DNA of 64,000 bases from Chamaecyparis obtusa (lineage: Eukaryota > Streptophyta > Pinopsida > Cupressales > Cupressaceae), in the NCBI GenBank assembly GCA_027943335.1, contig BSBK01006346.1, positions 186,001-250,000 on the forward strand, given 5' to 3'. This document shows, one piece after another, positions 20,499 through 30,063 of the stretch (the stretch's first letter is position 1; each line of letters starts with the position of its first letter). A program made the position numbers and the translations under genes. The notes beneath the pieces were generated by a model. The model worked only from the letters and a program-made list of their open reading frames with translations. It ran no database searches and was not told the origin of the DNA.

Positions 20499-23240
20499 GT
20501 TACCAAAAAATTCCCTATCATTCATTTTTGGCCACAGTCCTTTTTTCCAAAAGAAATGCTCAAGTGTCGAAAGTCCAGTGTGTTTTCTACCTTTTGGTCT
20601 GAAAGCCCAGTGTGTTTTCGACCTTCTCTCTGAAGGCTCAGGATGTTTCTGCCTGTTGGTTCAAAAGCTCAATGTGTTTTTGACCTCCGCTCTGAAAGCT
20701 TAGTGTATTTTCGACCTTCGCTCGAAAACCCTCTATGTTTTTTACCCCTTCTGTGTTTCGGACTTCTTCCTCTTGCGGCATTCATTTCATAAGCACGCAA
20801 CTCTGACCTGGTGGGGCCCTGTGGCTGGATTTCCTCAAATTCTTGTGATTGTCACGTGTTTGCAAGGAATATTCCTTGCCCTTGTGATCATGTGACAGGA
20901 TGACACCTATCGGTGGGCCCATTCTCTGTCTGCAAAGTTAAAGCTTGGCAAAATCTTGTGGTTGTCGCTACACCGCTAAGGAAAGATGTTGCCTATTTAA
21001 ACGCATGGTGTAACGACGGTCATCGATCTTCCTTCCGATGTGACGCTACTGTCAGTGGGTCCAGGCCACATAATCCTATTCGGAGGCTCCTGATTCATCC
21101 GCGTCATTCTGTCTCACCTTCCTGTCAGTGGGTCTTGTTTCAAAAGGCATCAATGGTTGTCATGTGTTCACAAGGAATATTCCTTTCCCTTGCAATCATG
21201 TGACTACCATTGGATGAGAATCTTCAACCGATCAGTGGGGCCCAGTGGTTATTTTCAAAGAACGCTAGTAGTCTATCGCATGATTGCATAGCCCCTTTTT
21301 AGGCTATGCGAACATGCGACAAACTGTTAGCCACACTAATAGGAGCTTGCAGTTTGGCAGTGGGTCCTTGGGAGGTGATGTGTCCATTTCTTGGCGGTCG
21401 GTGAAGGTTGCAGCAGGCCCGGTAACATGTGCCCCCGTAGATTCAAGATCTACGGTGGTCGCATGTTCGCATGGGATCTTCCAATCCCATGCGATCATGT
21501 GACTGCCATAGGATCCTTCTGATGCTTCCAGGCGGTGTTGATGTGGGTCCAGTCGACGTATGGGTTTCCTATTGATCCACCTAGTTTCCAGGTGGCGGAT
21601 CTTGTGGCCCTAATGTCTTATGTGGCAGTGGAGGCTATTTTTTTTAAGGGCTTGTCGCATGATCGCATGAAGACTTCTGGGCTCATGCGATCATGTGACC
21701 AACATTATTTTAAAGTAGAGTGGGCCCAGGGTTGGTAAGCGGAGCATGGTTGCATGGTTAACATGTTTCGCATGGTCGCTGAGTGGAGCCTGGGGTTAAG
21801 AAAGGTTAAAGCGACTTGGCAACCAAAGGGAGAGTGAGCCTGAGGTGTCTTGTGTGACCGGATGGCGATTCAGCAAAGCTTGTCGCATGATTGCATGAGG
21901 TTTTTTGAGCTCATGCGATCATGTGACCAATGACATTTTCAAGGTGGTGCAACTTTTGGCGGGCTTTCTTCTGTAAAGGACATTGCGAAGTGGCGGGGTA
22001 GCTCGAAATTGATTTCTGAGGGTGGTGGAAGTTTGCAAAGATGATGATGGAGATCTGGGTGGCCATCACGTGTTGATTTCTATTCCTAAGGTACATTGCG
22101 GTGTTCTTGCACTGAAAAAAGCATTAAAGAGCTAGCGCCATCTGTATTTTAAATTCAAATTTTTGTGAGGATCAGATTTGGAGCCTTAATGACTTAGTGG
22201 AATTACAGGTGGGTTGGATGGTCAGGGTTGCTTGTTTGCGGGTTGTTTGTGGTACAGGCATGTGCATGCAAAGACAAATATCTTATTGGCTATGATTTTT
22301 GTAGGGTTGAATTTATGATCATATTTTGACTGCTAGGGTTGATTATTACATTGTAAAATCTGTAACCCTGGTTAATTTTGAGACTCCTGCCTGCGTGCAG
22401 TTGAGTGATGTATATAATGTTTTTTTGGAGCCTTAGTACTCAGAATCTAGTAGTTGTAAAAAGAAAGTTTCTTTCTCAGAGAGAAATTGGTGGCAATTTT
22501 CCTGCCCTTTTAGCTTTCTACAATTGTAATTTTCATTGATGGTTCAGATACTGAAGATATTTTATGACATTTCTCCTGTCTCTATGTCTTCTTATGTGAG
22601 CTATCTCTTAATGGTTTTCAGTATTTTTACATGTTTCTCAGTGATAGCTTAGGGTTCTTGGTCCTTCTCTTTTTTTGTAATTTTGTGCATTGTTGTGGGT
22701 GATTGGATGTGAATGTCTCTGTGGGTATACTTTAACCCCTTAACAATCATGTCTCATTCCTATGCCTAGTTGTAGAAGTGGATGTTTTTTGCAGGTCATA
22801 AATTGTGCGTGAATCTTCAGTAATGCTATTGTTTGTGAAAACCATCTTTTCTTGAAATAGCCTCTTTCTATTTTGGACCTTCTTATGAAATATTTATGCA
22901 AGCCTATTCAGAGAGTTGTGATCTCCTAGACCTAAGCCTTTCACTGGTTTCATTCCTCTATACTAAGATTCATACCCTAATTTCGGTGCATCACCTAGTA
23001 GGTAGTTTTGCTTTCAGTCATTTCCCTTTCATGCATTCCTTCTATCCCTTTCCCCTCAAAGTTTTACATTTCCTATCTAAGAGAAAATCAGGGTGATTAT
23101 CCAAGAGGAACCAGCCTAGAATTTGGAGGTTTCATCTCGGTTAGCAAAAGGTCCCACAACCTTGAGATGATTCCCATGTTATACTGGATTATCAAGACCA
23201 AGAGAGCTTGAGATCAGAGGTGCAAATTCAGTGTATAACA
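20499..23240 (+). repeat. 3' LTR of the nested gypsy element
   Basis: 2,742 bp. It matches the 5' LTR throughout, including the 31-bp array (20,567-20,753), the six palindromes (20,851-20,896, 21,151-21,209, 21,271-21,324, 21,455-21,508, 21,652-21,702, 21,881-21,930) and the TATA box at 22,411-22,418. It ends GTGTATAACA, after which the outer element resumes. Confidence 0.95.
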
Positions 23241-23351
23241 TTAATCGAGCGAAAGATATTGAAGACATTACCGAGCTGACAGCCATCTCATACCAAAAGT
23301 TAGGTCACGCATTTAATGCATCAAAGTTTGAGCAGGAATATCAAAAAACCC

Positions 23352-23358
23352 TATATAT
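23352..23358 (+). promoter_or_regulatory. Possible internal TATA box upstream of the second protein
   Basis: CCCTATATATACATGG lies about 200 bases before ATG 23,560, inside the outer element and after the nested insertion. It has the spacing of a Pol II promoter and would allow a separate transcript for the downstream gene. No transcription evidence is available. Confidence 0.35.
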
Positions 23359-23559
23359 ACATGGAAACAGAGTTCATTGTTACATTGTGATTTCAAAGAA
23401 AGGAGATTTTATAGAGAAAAGTTTGAGCTAATGATTTTTAGAATAGATTCCAAGCTACTGTAGATCGAACTGATGACAATTCTTCGATGAAAACTAGTAA
23501 GTTCATATGCCTACCGAACATTGGTTATCTATTATTTTCTGAAACCCTAGAAACAATTT

Positions 23560-26500
23560 ATGGCATCGTCTTCAACCACAAGCAAATCACAGAACATTGA
23601 GGAGGAAGTGGAATTAATTATTAGGGCACACTTTTCCGAGGAGAAATTCAAACCTCATCCTAAGTTCGTAGCACAAACAGATGATATGGGAGCATTTTCT
23701 AGTATTCCTGATAAGGTTTTGTTAACAGAAGACGTTAGGGCTTACATTCACTGCAAGATCAGTGAAGTATGTGATTTTCAGACCATTGTAGCTTATCAGC
23801 AAGTCTGTGGACCGGATGGTAAGATCAAATCTGAATATAAGAAGATTGAGGAGTCAAGGTTACAGTGTTTCACATACTTCCCGCAATCATTTCACAACAA
23901 TTGGATAAGAATCGTGCTAAGCAAATTTCATGATGGCAAATTTTGGTTAGACAAACCTGTTGAGGTCACCAAGAAGATTATCAGTAGGGTTACTGAGTAC
24001 CCTACAATGACAAAGCCAAAGCATTTCAAAGTTTGTCTTGTCCCGACGTAGAAAAGAACACTAGAGCTCAATGGGACGATAGAGCACTGAAGATTTCAAC
24101 TATCAAAGATCCAGAAGTAAAATTCGTAGCTCATGTCATCGGATACAAGATATTTCAATCAAGCAGACCAAATAGTGTACCCTACAGCGCTGTGGACATG
24201 GCTTACAAAATTATGAAGAAAGATCACCAAGTTGATCTTGCTGAGCTACTAATACACCAACTGCATGACAATATGAAGACAATCAAAGAAAAGAAGTCCA
24301 ATACATGTAAGTACGGATCACTACTTTTCTGTACATTTCTCTATCTACAAAAATATATACTGGGTATTGGAAAAGTTAACTGGCAATCGGACAAATCGAT
24401 AACTGCTCAAATCGATGATATGATGAGAAGTCTAGGAGACAATATAAACAAGGAGTTCAATGCATATTTCAAGGAATTTCAAACAAGAATGCAACAAAGA
24501 AGCAGAATTCCAAAAGAATTAGTGAGCAAATTTGAAGATGACATATGCTTTGTGGTAAGCACAGACCATTCAATGATAAAGGCAGTAGAACTGAGAACAA
24601 AATGGCTAGCACCAATGGGTTATGAAATGAATCATGATTTCTCTTTGAAATCTATCAATGCATTGCTGGCATTACCGATAGACATCACTGCCAATAGGTT
24701 TGGAGTGTATGAGGAAGCTAAGTCTAGAATCACAACAAACATTGAGATCGGTAAAATGTCAAGAAGGGAAAAGAAAATGAAAAAGGATCTCATAGCAAAA
24801 TATGGAACTTCATCTGACTCACCTAAGGAGTCATCGGTTGATGAAGCAACCAAAGGTTAGTTACAGTTGGCTGACAAACCCTATGACAGTGAGGAGACCG
24901 AGTCAGACAAAGAAAAGGATAAAACACTGGTTCCTCCCACCAATGATGAAGAAGAAACTCAACTACCCACAACCGATGAACAAGATATTTAGCTACCAGA
25001 ACCTGAAGGAATGAGGACACATTCAGCAACTGCAGCACAATCAACTGAGCAGAAAGAAGTAGTAAAAGTAGCAAAAAGAAGAGCAGCTGCACCGATGAAG
25101 AAATACATAAAGAGAAAGAACAAGAAGGTAGCCGAGCCACCAAAGAAAAAGAGGAAATACATAAGGAGTAAGGAAGATATAGAGGAGACTGACATTGAAA
25201 ATGACCTTGATCATTTTAAACTAGTTCATAACAGGGATAGTACTATAGAAGAAATAATTGAAGATATTATGAAGAAATAATTGAAGATATTATTGAGAAT
25301 GGAAATTTTAATGATCCAGGCATAGGCAAATTTAACAACATGTCAATTGAGGACAAGACAAAGATAGAACATGCTATTGTTCAAATGATGATCAAGTTCA
25401 AGAGAGTACCGATGGAATTTGCATGTCAATTGCCGAAGGAACTTGATGACAAAATAAGTGAAAGATGGGCTATTGCACTTGAAACAGAGAAAAGAAAAAG
25501 AGAATGATCTCTAGGTCGTGCAGCCACACACTTTAGCTATGTTGAGGTAAGTGAATACATGACAAGGTATCAGCCTAGATTTTCAGTCAAGAATAGAGCT
25601 ATGTAGATTATGGATGAGAATGTAGATGATATGGATGTCGTATGTGACTCCCTATGGACATCAATTTTGAAAGCAGAAGAGAAAGCTGAATAGGAAGCAT
25701 TCTTGAAACTGTCTAAAAAGAGACAGTTCAAAAGGTAAAAGTATTTTCATTGATGATAATAAAGGCAAGAAAATAGAAGACACAGGTATACTAGTTACCG
25801 AGGTAATTGATATCACCGAACAAAAGGAAGAAATCAAAATTTCACAGGATGCACCAGATCAAGTTAAGATCCACTTGCAAAAGAAAACCAATGATGATGC
25901 ACTCATTGAGGACATCACTAATGGTGATCCTAATGATGCGAATGATGAAGATGTGACCATTACACAATACAAAGATGAAGCATTCGACACAGCTAGTGTG
26001 CTCACATCACTACCGGGTGAACTACCTGTACTTGCAGAGGCCGTTGAAATAATTTCACAAGTACAACCTGATGTCTCACATCCTAAGCCAACCAAAGATA
26101 CAACTGAGATTCAAGCACCTAAGCAACCTGTAGATACAAATGAGCCTATCAAACCAGAGGCACAGTCTATAGAACAGAAGGAACCTGAAGAAACCAAGTC
26201 AATCGAGGTGAACCCACCTAACACTACCACCGAGACTCCCACTCAATCCACCGAGGAGTAGAAGAAGGATGATATAGTGTCAACTGGTAAGGGTACTCCT
26301 AGGAGTGAAGAAAAAGCTATTGCCGTAAGTGATAAGAAGTCACCTCTAGCCCTGAAGAAGAAAAAGAAGAAAGCCAAAGGGTCGGTCACCATTGATGTAG
26401 TTATCATTATACCTAAATGTGACCCAAGAACCCTAAGCCCCGAGGAACTAAGTCGGTATGGGGAGTTATGTTCGAGGAAAGCGGCACAAGAAAATTTAAG

Positions 26501-27221
26501 GCAAGAACAAAAAAGTAAAGAAGTGTTAAATGATGTACGAGATATTCTACAGCAGATAGTACTGGAAACAAACATTGATGAGAATACTCCCATTTTAGAT
26601 CAACTTGCCACACTCGCCAACAAAATCAATGCCCCTGATACAGATGCAGACAAAAGAATAGAAGAACGGGCAGAGTCAAAGATTCAAAACAAATTGGCAG
26701 AAAGGATTAGCACTGAAGTGGCACTAAACAAGGTGAAATTATCTGAGGTCATTACCGAGGTAAAATCTATTACCCAGATAATCTGTCAATTTCTCATAAA
26801 GCTTTGTACTACAAACACCTTCACTGTAGAAATCAGTGAAAAGATTAAAGGTTTAGAAGAAGAAATAAAGTTGAGTACACAAGCAGCTATCACCGAGCCA
26901 ACTGCTTTCTTAAAGCATATTAACCGAGTTCAGGAACTCCGGTGGCTGATAGCAGACTTAAGGAAACAAGAAGCACACATCACCGATCAGGTTACAGAGT
27001 TACAGAAAGAACTCACTCCTTACCTAAAGATTTTTGAAACACACACTGTCAAAGTTGAGCAACTTGTGGCAACACCAGAGATTTCGGTGTTGGATAATAT
27101 CTTTGACATGCATGCACAAGTCAGTCTTGAGAAAATTGCTCTTACCAACTTGAAAGAGGAATGGGAGAACCTCTTGGAGTCAGTAAAGAAAACCCATCAA
27201 AACATTTTTGATAAGATGTAA
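23560..27221 (+). pseudogene. Large protein of unknown family in the pol-less element
   Basis: Order: MASSSTTSKSQ start; a globular part of about 430 residues (23,560-24,860) with a frameshift near 24,040; an acidic linker; a Lys/Arg-rich segment at 25,050-25,170 including AEPPKKKRKYIRSKED, a nuclear-localisation-type cluster; a second globular part (25,294-25,735); then a Thr/Pro/Glu-rich tail and a Lys- and Glu-rich helical or coiled-coil end (26,277-27,221). Breaks: the frameshift near 24,040, a 23-bp tandem duplication at 25,248-25,293, another shift near 25,735, and stops such as TAG 24,858 and TAG 26,259. I do not recognise the family. It resembles the unclassified plant-transposon proteins carried by non-autonomous elements. 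No polymerase or integrase motif is present. Confidence 0.6.
25248..25293 (+). repeat. 23-bp exact tandem duplication
   Basis: The 23 bases starting GAAGAAATAATTGAAGATAT occur twice back to back (25,248-25,270 and 25,271-25,293). Skipping one copy restores the reading frame across this point, so the duplication is a late disabling mutation. Confidence 0.9.
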
Positions 27222-27467
27222 GTATACATTACATACTTTTTGGGTATTTGGCATTATTATCAAAAAGGGGGAAAACATGTATATGCCAAATAGTATATTT
27301 TTTATATGTATATTACATAATACCGGGAGCATGCACCGAGGGGGAGTACTTTTTTACTTAGAAGTTTTTGTTGTGGATATGTATATGGTGGAGATATAAG
27401 GAATATATAGAAACATTTTTGTCTATATACATTTTGAAGTTTTGATACTAATGCCAAAGGGGGAGAT
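27222..27467 (+). promoter_or_regulatory. Polypurine tract region with three GGGGGA motifs
   Basis: The tract next to the 3' LTR is CCAAAGGGGGAGAT (about 27,454-27,467). Two similar motifs lie upstream: AAAAAGGGGGAAAAC (about 27,262-27,275) and CGAGGGGGAGTAC (about 27,337-27,348). Several polypurine tracts before the 3' LTR are known from Sirevirus copia elements. The proximal one would prime plus-strand DNA. Confidence 0.7.
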
Positions 27468-28693
27468 TGTTAATCTCTATTGAGCATTTTAGGTTGTCAT
27501 TAGTATCAAAGGAAAGTAAATAGGTCGGTCGGTTACTTATATTGAGACAGTCGACAACTAGAAGTAAGACAAAGCAGTCGGTAAAGCCTTACACCGAGTG
27601 TCACATAGTTAACCGAGCACCAGCGACACCGACACCGACGGTCAGTAAACACCGAGCATCACAGTATACACCGAGCAGATTATACAGTGTTTACAGATGA
27701 TCACAAAAAATGGCATAGTAATCAGAAATGGCACATTATTCTATGCAAATGGTTATAACAAATCATCAAATAGTTTACCAAGATCGAGGAGCATTTATTG
27801 TAAAAGATATTAATTAAATGCAATGATTATCTTATTTGTATTAGTTGATCTAGGTTATTTTGCACTATAGATCTTAGGGTTATGATTATTTTTGTAACCT
27901 AATTTTTGTTTAAGCGGCAAAATAGAACACTATATATTGTATATGTTCGTACCATTTTATAAGGTTGTTGAACTAATATATATGAATCATGAAGCACTCG
28001 AAGAAATTGCCTATCTTCAAGACAATCAGTTTACCGAGCAGAATAGAGTATAGAGGTTTTCAGATTGAGTAGAATCAAACAAGGCAACCGAGCAGATCAG
28101 AGCAGAGAACCATCACAGATAAGGTGATATTTTGATAAGAACTTATAGATCTGTTTCAGACAATTGAGTTGTCAACTAGCAGATAGTTTACCTATTACTT
28201 TCTGACAATTGTGATAGAGTTTTGATAAATCTCTTAACAGAGTAGACTTAACAGTCTTTGTATAAATCTCTTAACTGAGTACACACTTCATATAGTGTTG
28301 TTAAATCCTATAATTAGGTAGATCTAGCTGATCTAATATGTTACTCCTAACAGGGTAAGATCATCAGAAGTGATCAAAACTTGTAGCCTTAACAGGCAAA
28401 CCTTTTCTATCTGCAGTAGTGAAGAATTTGTGGGTGTCATCCCCACCGCAATTTTTACCTTCTAACAAGGGTTTTTTCTTTACCAAAATACTTGTGTTAT
28501 GTGATTGTCATATTGATTTCATGTTGTTTACTTTCTTAAGTTAACTAGATGATTGATTTATGCAATTAGATTCAAGTTATTTTGATCAGTTATCACAGTA
28601 TTCAGTTATAGATCAGAAAGGTTTTGCAACTAAAGTTTTGAAGGCACTAATTCACCCCTCCCCTCTCAGTACCTATCTCTCCTAATTCCAACA
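27468..28693 (+). repeat. 3' LTR of the pol-less element
   Basis: 1,226 bp, canonical TG start and CA end, TATA at 27,931-27,937. It keeps more ACCGAG-type boxes than the 5' copy, where several read ACCAAG or CATCGAG, consistent with C-to-T and G-to-A decay of the 5' LTR. AGGTC follows at 28,694-28,698. Confidence 0.92.
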
Positions 28694-28698
28694 AGGTC

Positions 28699-29700
28699 GT
28701 CGGGTGAACCCACAATAGTGGGTTACACTTTTTTGCCCGAACAGACACTGAACACTAAATTTTGAAAAAAAAATTCAGATTTGAATGCATATTGTCGTTA
28801 AACCATTTGAAATCAGAAGATGAAGTAAATTAGAGCCTTTTAAGATTTTTTGTCTAGATTCTAAATATATTTTTTATTTTTATTTTTGAATTTATTTGAA
28901 TGGTTTTTTCTTTCTCCCATGAAAACTGGTATGTTACTAAAAATATCATTTTCAAAGAGTTACATTGTTTTCATAGAGCATAACTTTTTTTAAAAAATAG
29001 ATATCAGTGTGATTCTTTCAAATTTAGTTTTTTAACATCCAAATGGAGGGCATGCAATTGGTTTGATGACATTGTCATAATTATTTCATATTTTATTAAC
29101 GTTTGAAGTTGACTAAACCATAATTTTGACATACCTTGACTACATAGCTTATAACTTGTTGTGTATTTGTCCAATTTCATTTTTATTTTTTTTGATAGAA
29201 AGATAAATTCAATACCTAGGGAATAGATATTTTTTAGAATTTTTTTTCTCTTATTTACTATTTTTCCATAAGCGTCAAACATAGAGGTAGACATACGGTG
29301 AAATATCTATGTTTAATAAAACAAAAAATACAAAGTCGTAATAAAATTAATATATATTAACATTATAATCATCGAAAAGATTTTTCTCAGTAGTACCTTA
29401 CTACATAGATAGTTTTGTCAAATGGATTCATTTGATTTTCCAAAAGATAAATTCAAAGTGATTTTTTGTCAGCATTTTAATAGGTGCGAAGGAGACTCCA
29501 TTATAGGTATGAATGAGGAGTATAGATGTTATATCAATATTTTTTTTATCTAAGAGGCTTTGAGCTAACAATTTGTAATTAAATCCTTCAAATGGAACCT
29601 CTAAAGGCTTAAATCATCATATTTTATTAAAAATCTGTTATTTTAGCAAAAATCAGCATCTCTAAAAAAGTGTAACCCACTATTGTGGGGTCACCCCGCC
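28699..29700. mobile_element. Non-autonomous DNA element with terminal inverted repeats
   Basis: Left end (28,699-28,736) and right end (29,664-29,700) are inverted copies sharing a core of AACCCACAATAGTGGG followed by TTACACTTTTTT. The outermost bases differ slightly (GTCGGGTGA against GGCGGGGTGA). Each end holds its own small palindrome, AACCCAC-4 bases-GTGGGTT. The interior is AT-rich with no transposase. About 1 kb. No clear target duplication and no superfamily assigned. The pol-less LTR element ends exactly at its left edge. Confidence 0.75.
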
Positions 29701-30062
29701 AACAGTCGCATCAAATTTGAATTTCGCATCCAAAATTTTGCATCCCTATTCCCTTCATATCTTAAATAATATTTTAACTTATAATATATAGTATTATATT
29801 AAATATTAAAATATAATATTATAATTAATCCAATAAATAATGATAACAATTCATTGATAATAATAAAATGTTTATATTAAAAAATTGTATATAAACTTTT
29901 AAAAAATAATTTAAAAATAAAATATTAATTTTTAACTAATGAAATATTTTTTTAAAATATATAATAAAATTATTAGTTATGATAACATAATGTGAATAAA
30001 TAAATAATAATTATTATATTATGATATAATTTAAAGACACTTAATTTTTTTGTATTATATAT
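29701..30062 (+). repeat. AT-rich inverted repeat, copy B, left part
   Basis: Very AT-rich DNA without genes. From about 29,920 to 30,060 it aligns with the minus strand of 1,180-1,320. The LINE then interrupts it, and the match resumes at 32,345. Confidence 0.5.
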
Positions 30063-30063
30063 A

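Larger units (their letters stand above)
11254..23240 (+). mobile_element. Ty3/gypsy element, nested, Tat-related
   Basis: 11,987 bp with LTRs of 2,743 and 2,742 bp, both starting TGTTACC and ending GTGTATAACA. It lies inside the pol-less element in the same orientation. Coding order is gag, protease, an extra RNase H, reverse transcriptase, RNase H, integrase, all in one frame from 14,159 to 20,275 with seven nonsense codons and no frameshift. Flanking 5-mers are CTAAC (11,249-11,253) and TTAAT (23,241-23,245). They differ only by two C/T changes, so they may be a decayed target duplication. The extra RNase H is of the kind known from Tat elements but sits upstream of reverse transcriptase. 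Confidence 0.93.
8320..28693 (+). mobile_element. Pol-less LTR retrotransposon with nested gypsy insertion
   Basis: Two 1,226-bp direct LTRs (8,320-9,545 and 27,468-28,693) begin TGTTAATCTC (TT in the 5' copy) and end CTAATTCCAACA. The 5-bp repeat AGGTC flanks both ends (8,315-8,319 and 28,694-28,698). A primer site follows the 5' LTR and a polypurine tract precedes the 3' LTR. After removing the nested gypsy element (11,254-23,240) about 8.4 kb remain. The interior encodes a coiled-coil/zinc-knuckle protein and a second long protein. I found no protease, integrase, reverse transcriptase or RNase H, so it is non-autonomous (LARD or TR-GAG-like). LTR motifs and the primer site tie it to copia elements. 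In the first 325 LTR bases I count about 20 differences, mostly transitions, so it is not recent. Confidence 0.9.

Noticed and set aside
24033..24051. Programmed -1 frameshift in the unknown protein
   Set aside because: No slippery heptamer or downstream structure is visible. A simple indel is enough, as elsewhere in this gene.
29004..29294. 96-codon minus-strand open frame inside the inverted-repeat element
   Set aside because: Lys/Ile/Asn-rich low-complexity translation of AT-rich DNA, with no transposase motif.
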